DNA of 64,000 nucleotides from Actinoallomurus purpureus (lineage in GTDB: Bacteria; Actinomycetota; Actinomycetes; Streptosporangiales; Streptosporangiaceae): contig NZ_JAMXMY010000009.1 in the NCBI RefSeq assembly GCF_024055795.1, forward strand, positions 186,001 through 250,000, given 5' to 3'. Made by a program: the position numbers and the translations under genes. Shown here one piece after another: positions 1-9,000 of this stretch (within the stretch, counting starts at the first letter, position 1; the number at the start of each line of letters is the position of its first letter). The notes beneath the pieces are model-generated. The model was not told the DNA's origin, did not search any database, and was given only the letters and a program-made list of their open reading frames with translations.

Positions 1-643
1 CGTTGGCGGTGATCCCGTCGGTGGCCCAGCGGCTGGTCGCTCCGACCGCGAAGAGAACGTTGGCGGTCTTGGACTGCCCGTAGGCGAGCCACGGGTTGTA
101 GGGGCGGGAGGTGAAGTTGATGTCGTCGAACTCGACGGGCGAGGCGTGGTGGCCGCGGGAGCTCAGCGAAACGATCCGCGCGTTGCCGGCCGCCGCGAGC
201 GCGTCGTGGAGGCCGAGTGCGAGCGCGAAGTGGCCGAGGTGGTTGGAGGCGAACTGGAGTTCCCAGCCGTCCGGTGTGCGCTCGAGTGTGGGCAGTGCCA
301 TCACGCCGGCGTTGTTGACGAGGATGTGCAGGGGCCCGGTCCAGGCACTCGTGAAGGCGGCGATCGACGTCTTGTCTGCGAGGTCGAGCCGGCCGACATG
401 GACGGCGTCGTTTCCGGTCGCCTTGCGGATGCCGGTCGCGGTGCGCTCGCCGGCGTCCGTGTCGCGGACCGCGAGGGTGACCGAGGCGCCGACGCTGGCG
501 AGGGCGCGCGCGGTCTCGGCGCCGAGACCCGAGGAGGCGCCGGTGACGACTGCGTGCTTGCCGGTGAGGTCGACGCCTTCGATGACCTCGGCGGCCGTCG
601 ACTCCTCTCCGAACGGGGTGTGGATGCGCGGTGTGGTTGTCAT
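1..643 (-). CDS. short-chain dehydrogenase/reductase (C-terminus beyond window edge)
   Basis: NAD(P)-dependent oxidoreductase of the classical SDR family, retinol-dehydrogenase-like subgroup; the substrate cannot be told. Translating from the ATG at 643 gives the cofactor loop TGASSGLG, then NNAG, the catalytic-site serines in a SLSSRGHH stretch, and the Tyr-Lys pair as YGQSK. The reading frame is still open at position 1, so roughly the last third is missing. The ATG is preceded by AGAGGT. It lies downstream of a transporter/oxidoreductase remnant on the same strand, with a TetR gene divergent beyond that. SDR genes next to TetR regulators are often controlled by them, but no operator is proven here. 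Confidence 0.85.
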   Translation of the reverse strand, partial: MTTTPRIHTPFGEESTAAEVIEGVDLTGKHAVVTGASSGLGAETARALASVGASVTLAVRDTDAGERTATGIRKATGNDAVHVGRLDLADKTSIAAFTSAWTGPLHILVNNAGVMALPTLERTPDGWELQFASNHLGHFALALGLHDALAAAGNARIVSLSSRGHHASPVEFDDINFTSRPYNPWLAYGQSKTANVLFAVGATSRWATDGITAN

Positions 644-742
644 TACCTCTGTCCTAGTCATTAGTCGGTTGCTTTTCCCTCATCTGAACAGGTGAGGGAG
701 TCGGTCCGGCGGACCAGTGCAGGTGTCAGGGGACGGGGAGGC

Positions 743-1321
743 TCACGCCTGGTGCTCGAGTGCGGCCCGCTGCCGGGCCACCGTGTCGGCGCCCTCGTGC
801 CAGATGTTGAGGATGCCGGTGGCCAGGGCGATGCGTTCGGTGGACTCGGCCAGCGCGGCGGCGTGGTGCACACTGCTGTTGCCCCCGAGCCAGATCGCGC
901 CGAAGCCGAGATCTTCCAGCTCGGCTGCCGCGTGTCGCCGCTGTTCTTGAAGTACCGGGTCTTCGGAGCGCAGTTCGTGGCTGAAGATTCCGAAGCCGAG
1001 CACCCAGCCGATGTTCGAGGCGAAGACGAACATGAGCATTGCCCCGAGCTCCACCAGGAGCGATCCGATCAGGACGGGTCGGCGTCCGACGTGGTCGGAC
1101 AGGGAACCGGCGACCAGGAGAGCCGCCAGCAGGCCCAGCGCGTAGGACGCGAAGGCGACCGTCAGCATCCAGGCCGGGAAGCGCCACTGCTGCTCGAAGA
1201 CGACCAGCAGCGGCGTGGGCGCGCCCGCGGCCACATAGAGCGCCGCGAAGACGGCGCCCGACGCGGCGAACGCAGTGGAAGGAGCAAGCAGCCTCCGGGC
1301 CCGGGCAGGCTCGGTGCTCAC
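743..1321 (-). pseudogene. chimeric remnant: MFS transporter N-terminus joined in frame to luciferase-like oxidoreductase N-terminus
   Basis: One open frame of 192 codons from a GTG at 1321. The first ~105 residues are a major-facilitator N-terminus: a cytoplasmic start, three hydrophobic segments and motif A as GSLSDHVGRRPVL. In the same frame it then becomes the N-terminus of an LLM-class (F420/FMN luciferase-like) enzyme: FGIFSHELR, ELEDLGFGAIWLGG, IALATGILNIW. It ends soon after AALEHQA, far short of either family's normal length (about 400 and 280-300 residues). The simplest reading is a deletion that fused two neighbouring genes, followed by loss of the oxidoreductase 3' end. It could still be expressed, but neither activity should survive. 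Confidence 0.7.
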
Positions 1322-1392
1322 AGGGACCGGGCTGCGGTCAAGTGTTGATTCGATGACGCGGAACACCTCGAAGCCCCCTAAGGCCAGGATCT

Positions 1393-1449
1393 GTGCGTTA
1401 CGGGCAGCGTAGACCCAGGGGAGGGTTATTGCCAAATCCCGTGCGTTAC
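1393..1449. promoter_or_regulatory. direct repeat upstream of the TetR gene, possible operator
   Basis: The 9-mer GTGCGTTAC occurs at 1393-1401 and 1441-1449, 48 bp apart, between the divergently read transporter remnant and the TetR gene. TetR proteins usually bind palindromes, so this is only a candidate element; no clear inverted repeat is seen. Confidence 0.2.
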
Positions 1450-1459
1450 CTTGGGGTCC

Positions 1460-2011
1460 ATGACTGCAGAATCGTCCCCGCGGCGCCGCACCGGCGGCCG
1501 CAGCGCCGCTGTGCTCGCGTCCATCAAGAAGGCCGTCGAGGAACTGATCGCCGAACGAGGCAGCGATGCCATCACCGTCCCGATGGTCGCGGAGCGGGCC
1601 GGGGTGAATCACTCCAGCATCTACCGGCGATGGGGTGATGCGCGGACCATGATCAACGACCTGGCGACCTATCGGCTGGACCCCGAGCGCGGCCTTCCCG
1701 ACACCGGGGATGTGCGGGCTGACCTGACTGCATGGGCGCAGGAGCTGATCAGCCACTACAGCGTCCCGGTGAACGCTGCCATCCTTCGGGGCGGGGCCGC
1801 CGCAGCGGGAGAGAGTGAATCGGACTGCCTGCGCGACCGGCGGGCGGAGGCGGCTGCCTTCGCCTCCCGGTCCGGCGGCGCCTTCAGTGGTGACGACGTC
1901 ATCGACCGGGTGGTGGCCCCGATCATCTACCGCGTCATCTTCCTGCCCTGGACCCTGTCCGAGGTCGACGTACACGCCTACGTGGACGAACTCTGTGGCC
2001 GGCGCCCCTGA
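1460..2011 (+). CDS. TetR/AcrR family transcriptional regulator
   Basis: Predicted one-component repressor of 183 residues, normal for the family. The N-terminal helix-turn-helix covers about residues 15-65, with AVEELIAERG, ITVPMVAERAGVNHSSIY and RRWGDARTMI in the usual TetR_N order. The rest is an all-helical ligand-binding part with a C-terminal stretch of the TetR_C type; the ligand is unknown. A TTG nine bases upstream is also open in frame, but the ATG at 1460 is the natural start. It is divergent from the broken MFS fragment and the SDR gene, the usual arrangement of a TetR regulator with its efflux or oxidoreductase target. Since the transporter is broken, its original target may be gone. 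Confidence 0.85.
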   Translation: MTAESSPRRRTGGRSAAVLASIKKAVEELIAERGSDAITVPMVAERAGVNHSSIYRRWGDARTMINDLATYRLDPERGLPDTGDVRADLTAWAQELISHYSVPVNAAILRGGAAAAGESESDCLRDRRAEAAAFASRSGGAFSGDDVIDRVVAPIIYRVIFLPWTLSEVDVHAYVDELCGRRP

Positions 2012-2920
2012 GCCCCCTCTCCTTCATCCGCGCTCGATGCGCAGATGTTTGCGTTAAGGAACGCTCAGCGCGCATCGGCCGGCCTGATCATCTCACTGGC
2101 TGACCAGCCACTAACGGCCCCAGCGACCCCAGGAAGGAGCACCCCACGGCCCGTGGAACCGCCGCCCACCCGAGCACTCCGGGCGGCCCGCCACGAACCC
2201 GTAAACCCCGAACCAGACGAACAGGCATGAACCACCGGCCGACCGAATCGCTTGCCCAACCCGGCCGAGCCGTGAGTCATCGAGGTTGACACTGCATCTA
2301 GGTAGACTTTTAATGTCTGCCATACACCCCAGGTGGGCCGAATTCGACTCGGGTGCCCGACGAGCAAAGGCGTCGTCGGTCATGGAGAGCAGTCTGCATG
2401 CCGTTGAATAGAGAGCGTCGCTGGCGCGCTACCCGTCTCTCTCCGTGATGGGGCGCATGCTGAACGGATGGATCCCACTGTGCGGCCCCACCGGCGGCAC
2501 TAGCCGGATCTTCGGTGTCACCTCACGCGAAGCGCGAGTTTCGCGTGGTCGGCCTCGGGGAGCCGGTCGCGCTGTGGTGTGTAGTCCAGCCAGCGCCGGG
2601 TGCGGCCCCGTAAACGCAGTTCTGTGCCGCGACAGAACATTAGACACATCAAACGCACTTTAGGTTGATGGCTCGCCCGACCGCAGGCGTAATTGGTTCG
2701 ACCTGGCGGATGGCATTGCTCCCAATGGCCGTGCGTTTAGCGATCCCTCTGTGAACTGGGCCACATCTTAGCGATCTGGTGCACAGGATTTTGCCTGCTC
2801 GGCGTGCACCCACCAAGCCGACGTGCATGGCTCCGACCTGGCTAAATGCTCCTAACGCATGGTCGTTGGCCTGACGAGTAGTTGCGCAATGGCCGTTCAC
2901 TACGAATCCCGGGAGTTCCC
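2012..2920. other. 0.9-kb non-coding stretch upstream of the polyketide locus
   Basis: No convincing gene. Frames on both strands are low-complexity or composition-driven and lack start signals. The stretch holds a good promoter-like pair (2286-2314), an inverted repeat (CACGCGAA at 2524-2531, TTCGCGTG at 2540-2547), a direct repeat TTAGCGATC (2737-2745 and 2768-2776) and an inverted repeat GGTGCAC (2778-2784) with GTGCACC (2804-2810). It probably contains the control region of the PKS operon. Confidence 0.4.
2286..2314 (+). promoter_or_regulatory. candidate sigma-70-like promoter
   Basis: TTGACA at 2286-2291, a 17-bp spacer, then TTTAAT at 2309-2314: near-consensus vegetative promoter spacing, unusual in DNA this GC-rich. 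It points toward the PKS genes but lies about 600 bp upstream of the leader ORF. If used, it would give a long untranslated leader or serve an unrecognised short RNA. Confidence 0.4.
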
Positions 2921-3013
2921 ATGCCGCTCCGTCAAGTCCCCGAGCCGGTCGGGAAACTGGCCGACCTGCTGCACGCCCGCAGAAACACCACGCCCGTCGG
3001 ACCACAGAAATGA
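2921..3013 (+). CDS. 30-residue leader ORF translationally coupled to the PKS
   Basis: ATG at 2921 with a Shine-Dalgarno GGGAG at 2911-2915 (5-base spacing), 30 codons, and a TGA at 3011-3013 that overlaps the PKS start as ATGA. The peptide begins MPLRQVPEP and contains an amphipathic-looking [11 protein letters not shown] stretch; I recognise no family. The PKS ATG has no good ribosome site of its own, so ribosomes finishing this ORF probably re-initiate on the synthase. It may be a pure coupling leader, a small functional peptide, or the worn 3' end of a lost gene. Confidence 0.55.
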   Translation: MPLRQVPEPVGKLADLLHARRNTTPVGPQK

Positions 3014-6000
3014 GCGGGACGATCTCGGCGGCCGACTACCTCGTCGGCTCCCCTGACCTAGGCGACTCGGCACACCATCGCGGCCTGCCGGAGGTGTTCG
3101 CGGCGGCTGTGAAGGCCCACGGCGACGCCCCGGCCGTCCTGGCGGCCGGCGGCGAGCGGTGGACGTGGAACCAGTGGCGGGCCGAGTCGCGGGCGCTGGC
3201 GGCCGGTCTGCGCGGGCTGGGCATCGGTGTCGGCGACGTCGTCGGGGTGCATCTGCCGAACTCGTGGGAGTTCCTGGTCGCTCACGTCGCGGTCGCCGAG
3301 CTCGGCGCTGTCATGCTTCCCCTGCACATCGCCTACGGTGAGCGGGATCTGGTCGCGTTGGCGCGGCAGGCCGGGGCTCGGCTGCTGATCCTGCCGGCGG
3401 CGCACCGGCCTCGTCTGTCTGATGTGGAGTCACTCGAACACGTCGTGGTCGTCGGTGACGTCGACAGCGAATCGGCGGGCCGGCTGTCGTTCGGTTCGTT
3501 GGTGCGTGATCACCGTGATGTGGCATCCGTGGCCGTCGAGTCGAACCCGGACCTGCCGTTCGTGGTGTTGCCGTCGTCGGGCACGACGTCGGGCCGCCCC
3601 AAGCTGTGCCTGCACAGCCATGGTGCGTTGCTGTCGAACGCGGCGCGGGTGGCGCTGGACGGCCGGGCACGCGGCGACGACACGATTGTGAGTGCCAGCC
3701 CGTTCACCCACCTGTTCGGGCTGCTGTCGGTGCACCTGTCGCTGCTCACCGGTGGCCGGCAGGCGCTGCTGCCCCGGTGGGACGTGGCGGCCTGCCACGA
3801 TCTCGTCGGCCATACCGGCGCGAGCGTGTTGTTCGCGGTGCCGGCGCAGCTGCGCGACCTGGTGCAACGGCTGCGAGGTGACGCGGCGGCCGGGCCGTTG
3901 CAGCTACGCGAGGTACGGACTGGTGGCGCGGCCGTACCCGGCTCGCTGGTGGCCGACGTGCGGCAGCTGACCGGGGCGACCACGATCGTGCAGTGGGGCA
4001 TGTCCGAACTCGGCGCCGGCACGGCGACGCGGCCGGACGACCCGCCCGAGGTCGCGGTACGCAGCATCGGCCGACCGTTCACCGGGAGCGCGGCTCGCGT
4101 CGTGGACGAGGCCGGTCGAGCGTGCCCGAACGGCGAGGTCGGGGAACTGCAGTACCGGGGGCCGCATCTGTTCCGGGGCTATCTCGGCGATCCCGAAGGC
4201 ACCCTGGCGGCGATCACCGCGGACGGCTGGCTACGTACGGGTGATCGGGCCAGCCGCAACGCGGACGGCACCGTCAGCTACGCGGGGCGCGACGCCGAGG
4301 TGATCAATGTCGGCGGGCTGAAGTTCAACGCGTCGGAGATCGAGGGACTGCTCAGCGATCTGCCGCAACTGGCAGCGGTGGCCGTCGCGGGCCGTCCGGA
4401 CGCCCGGCTTGGCCAGTATCCGTGTCTCGTCGCCGCCGTACGCCCCGGCGGGACCGTCGACCTGCCCATGATCCACGCCCACCTCACCGCGAAGGGCACG
4501 GCGGAGTACAAGCTGCCGGTGGAGCTGGTCCTGGTGGACGAGCTGCCGCTCACGCCCACCGGCAAGATCGCGCGCGGTGGCCTGGTCGAACTACTCGCCG
4601 GCGAGACGCGGGGACCGGCCGATCGGTGGCCGGCCCGGCTGGCGGCGCTGAGCGAGGCGGAACGCGGCCGCGTGGCGTTGGCGTTGGTGCGCGAGCGGCT
4701 CGCCGGGCTGTTCCCGGACGACGCCGCCGGGGCCGTGGACCGCACGTTCCGGGAGCTGGGCGTGAGTTCACTCGGCGCGGTGCGTCTCGCGGTGGACCTG
4801 GCCGCGGTCACCGGGTTGCCGCTGCCGACGACCGTGCTCTTCGATCATCCGACGCCGGGGGCGCTGGCGCGACACCTGGTGGACCTGGCCGCCGGCGAAC
4901 ACGTGACCGTCGGTCATCCGACGCCATTGGCTCTGGCTGAGCATCTGAAGGTGGAGTCGTTCGGTGGGGGCGCCGCCCTTGCGACACCGCGGAGCCCGGT
5001 GGTAGTGGGTGATGCGGTTGCGATTGTGGGGATGAGCTGCCGGTATCCAGGTGGGGTTTCCTCGCCGGAGGATTTGTGGCGGCTTGTTGCCGACGAGGTG
5101 GATGCGGTGTCGGAGTTCCCCGATGATCGCGGCTGGAACGTGGAGCGGCTCTACGATCCCGATCCGGATCGTGCGGGGACGTCGTATGTGCGGCGTGGCG
5201 GGTTCTTGCATGACGCGGCCGATTTCGATGCTGGTTTCTTCGGGGTTTCGCCGCGTGAGGCGTTGGCGATGGATCCGCAGCAGCGGTTGTTGCTGGAGTC
5301 GTCGTGGGAGGTGTTGGAGCGGGCGGGTATCGACCCGGAGTCGCTGCGGGGCAGCGACACGGGTGTTTTCGCCGGGGTGATGTATCACGATTATGCGACG
5401 CGGCTGGACCTGGTTCCGGAGGATATGGAGGCGTATCTGGGGCTCGGTAGCGCGGGAAGTGTGGCTTCTGGCCGGATCGCGTACACGTTCGGTTTCGAGG
5501 GGCCGGCGGTGTCGGTGGATACGGCTTGTTCGTCGTCGCTGGTGGCGTTGCATCTGGCCGCGCAGTCGCTGCGGTCGGGGGAGTGTTCGCTGGCGTTGGC
5601 GGGCGGAGTGGCCGTGATGGCGTCGCCTGCCACCTTTGTGGAGTTTTCGCGGCAGCGGGGATTGTCGCCCGATGGCCGGTGTAAGGCTTTTGCGGCGGGA
5701 GCGGATGGCACCGGCTGGGGAGAGGGCGTCGGCGTGCTCTTGCTGGAGCGGCTTTCCGATGCCCGCCGTCATGGGCATCCGGTGCTGGCCGTGGTGCGGG
5801 GTTCGGCGGTGAATCAGGATGGTGCGTCGAACGGTCTCACCGCGCCGAGCGGTGTTTCTCAGGAGCGGGTGATTCGGCGGGCTCTTTCCGTTTCCGGTCT
5901 TGGTGTGTCCGACGTGGATGTCGTGGAGGCGCATGGGACGGGGACGGTACTGGGAGACCCGATTGAAGCAGGGGCTCTTTTGGCGACATATGGGCGCCGC

Positions 6001-9000
6001 GATCCGGGCACGCCGTTGTGGCTGGGTTCGTTGAAATCGAATATCGGTCATACGCAGGCCGCGGCCGGCGTCGGCGGGATCATCAAAATGGTCGAGGCGA
6101 TGCGACGCGGGATCTTGCCGCGGACGTTGCATGTCGACGAGCCGTCTCCGCATGTCGATTGGTCGTCGGGCGCGGTCGAGCTCCTGACCGAACAGCGGCC
6201 ATGGCCGGAGCTGGGCCGGCCGCGGCGCGCGGCGGTGTCGTCGTTCGGAGTCTCCGGAACCAACGCGCACGTCATCCTCGAGCAGGCGCCGGCCGCCGAG
6301 GAGCCAGTCCAAGACCGGTCCGGGTTGCCTGTGGTGCCGTGGCTGCTGTCCGCGCGAAACAGTGCCGCCTTGCGGGCGCAGGCGGAACGGCTCCTGTCCT
6401 TCACCGACACACAAACCGACATCGACGCACTCGATATCGGCTACTCCCTCGCCACAACCCGATCCCGGCTCGACCATCGAGCCGTAATTCTCGGCACCAA
6501 CCGGCAAGAACGCCACACCGCCCTCGAAGCAGTGGCCGGTGGTGCGCCTGCGGCGAAAGTGATCGAGGGAACCGCGGCCGGAGCACCCGCGGTCGCCTTC
6601 CTGTTCAGCGGTCAGGGCAGCCAGCGTCCTGGAATGGGCCGTGAACTGTACGACACGTATCCCGTGTTCGCCCGCGCTTTCGACGAGGTGTGCGCGAAGC
6701 TCGCCGATCGGCTGCAGAAGAACGTCCGCGACGTGGTGTTCGCCGTCGCGGGCACGGCGGAGGCGAAGTCACTGGACCAGACCGTGTTCACCCAGGCGGC
6801 TCTGTTCGCGATCGAGATCGCGCTGTTCCGGCTGGCCGAGTACCTCGGCGTCCGGCCGGCCTACCTGATGGGGCATTCGATCGGTGAGCTCACCGCCGCG
6901 CATCTCGCCGGTGTGTTGTCGCTGGACGACGCGGTGGCGCTGGTCGCGGCTCGTGGCCGGTTGATGCAGGCCTTGCCTGCCGGTGGGGCGATGATCGCCG
7001 TCGAGGCGGCCGAGGAGGAGGTCCGGCCGCGGCTGCGGGCTGGAGCCGGGATCGCGTCCATCAACGGGCCGAGGTCCGTCGTGCTCTCCGGTGACGAGGA
7101 CGCGGTGATCGCGATCGCCGGGCAGTTCCGGGCGGAGGGCCGCAAGACGAAGCGGCTTCGGGTCAGTCATGCCTTCCACTCGCCCCTGATGGAGCCGATG
7201 CTGGACGAGTTCCGCCGGGTGGCCGAGGAACTGTCGTACCGGCCACCGGTGATCCCCGTGGTGTCGAACCTGACCGGGGCGGTCGTCGACGGGGACGACC
7301 TGCGCACGCCGGACTACTGGGTGCGGCACGTGCGCGACGCGGTCCGGTTCAGCGACGGTGTGCGGGCCCTGCGCGCGGCCGGGGTGACCGCGTTCCTCGA
7401 GCTGGGCCCGGACGGCGTGCTCACCGCCACGGCGCAGGAGTCGTTGCTCGAACCGTCCGATGTGGACGCTCTCGTGCTCACGTCGGCACTGCGTCGTGAC
7501 CGGGACGAGAACGTCGCGTTCCTGACCGCGCTGTCCGAGCTGCACGTGCACGGCGTGCCGGTGGACTGGGCCCGGCCGTTCGCGGACCGCGGTGCCCGGA
7601 AGGTGGAGCTTCCGACCTACGCCTTCCAACGCCGTCGCTACTGGCTGGAACGCTCCGGGGCGGCCACCGCGGCCGGGCCTGCCGCGTCGCCGGACGCGGC
7701 GGAAGACGGAGCACCGGTGCGGTTCGCCGAACTGCCGGAGGCCGAGCGCGGCAGGGCCTTGATCGAACTCGTGCGCGTCCACGCGGCGATCGTCCTCGGA
7801 CATGACGGGCACGGCGACATCGAGCCCGGGCAGGCGTTCAACGAATCCGGCTTCGACTCGGTGACCGCGGTCCAGCTGCGCAACCGCCTGGTGGCGGCGA
7901 CCGGAGTGGTCCTGCCGGTGACCGTGCTGTTCGACCATCCGACTCCCTTGGCTCTGGCTGAGCATCTGGGGGTGGAGTTGTCCGGCGGGCGCTCGGCGGA
8001 ACCCACCCTGGTGACACCGCGGAGTTCGGTGGAGGACGACGCGATCGCGATCGTGGGGATGAGTTGCCGGTTTCCTGGTGGGGTTTCCTCACCGGAGGGT
8101 TTGTGGCGGCTCGTCGTCGACGAGGTGGATGCGGTCTCGGAGCTTCCCGAGAATCGCGGCTGGGACGTGGAGCGGCTCTACGATCCCGATCCGGATCGTG
8201 CGGGGACGTCGTATGTGCGGCGTGGCGGGTTCTTGCACGACGCGGCCGATTTCGACGCGGGATTCTTCGGAGTCACCCCGCGTGAGGCGGCTGCGATGGA
8301 TCCGCAGCAGCGCCTGTTGCTGGAGTCGTCGTGGGAAGTGCTCGAGCACGCGGGTATCGATCCGGTGACGCTGCGCGGCAGTAGAACAGGCGTGTTCGTC
8401 GGCGTCGTCCACCACGACTACGGCGCCCGGCTCTACGGCAACCTGCCCGAGGCGGCAGAGGGCTACGTCGCCATCGGCAGTGCGGCCAGCGTGGCTTCGG
8501 GCCGAATCGCGTACACGCTCGGTTTCGAGGGCCCCGCGGTGACGGTCGACACGGCGTGTTCGTCGTCGCTGGTGGCGTTGCACCTGGCCGCGCAGTCGCT
8601 GCGCCAAGGGGAGTGCTCGCTGGCGATCGCCGGCGGCGCGACCGTGATGTCCGCCCCGCTTCCCTTCATCGAATTCAGCAGGCAGCGGGCGTTGTCGCCG
8701 GATGGCCGATGCAAGGCCTTCGCCGCGGGGGCGGATGGCACCGGGTGGGGCGAGGGCGCGGGTGTGCTCCTGCTGGAGCGGCTGTCCGATGCCCGCCGTC
8801 ACGGGCATCCGGTGCTGGCTGTGGTGCGGGGTTCGGCGGTGAATCAGGACGGCGCCTCGAACGGTCTCACCGCGCCGAGTGGTGTTTCCCAGGAGCGGGT
8901 GATCCGGCAGGCGCTCGCTGTCTCCGGTCTCGATGTGTCCGATGTGGACGTTGTGGAGGCGCATGGGACCGGCACCAAGCTGGGAGACCCGATCGAAGCG

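Noticed and set aside
2065-2383. Two overlapping minus-strand ORFs of 90-100 codons
   Set aside because: No ribosome site, no homology features, overlapping each other in two frames.
4768-6516. 582-codon minus-strand frame (and similar ones at 6769-7965, 8089-9183, 13839-14645)
   Set aside because: Antisense shadows of KS/AT domains; no motifs, and they recur at the same place in each module as expected from coding-strand bias.
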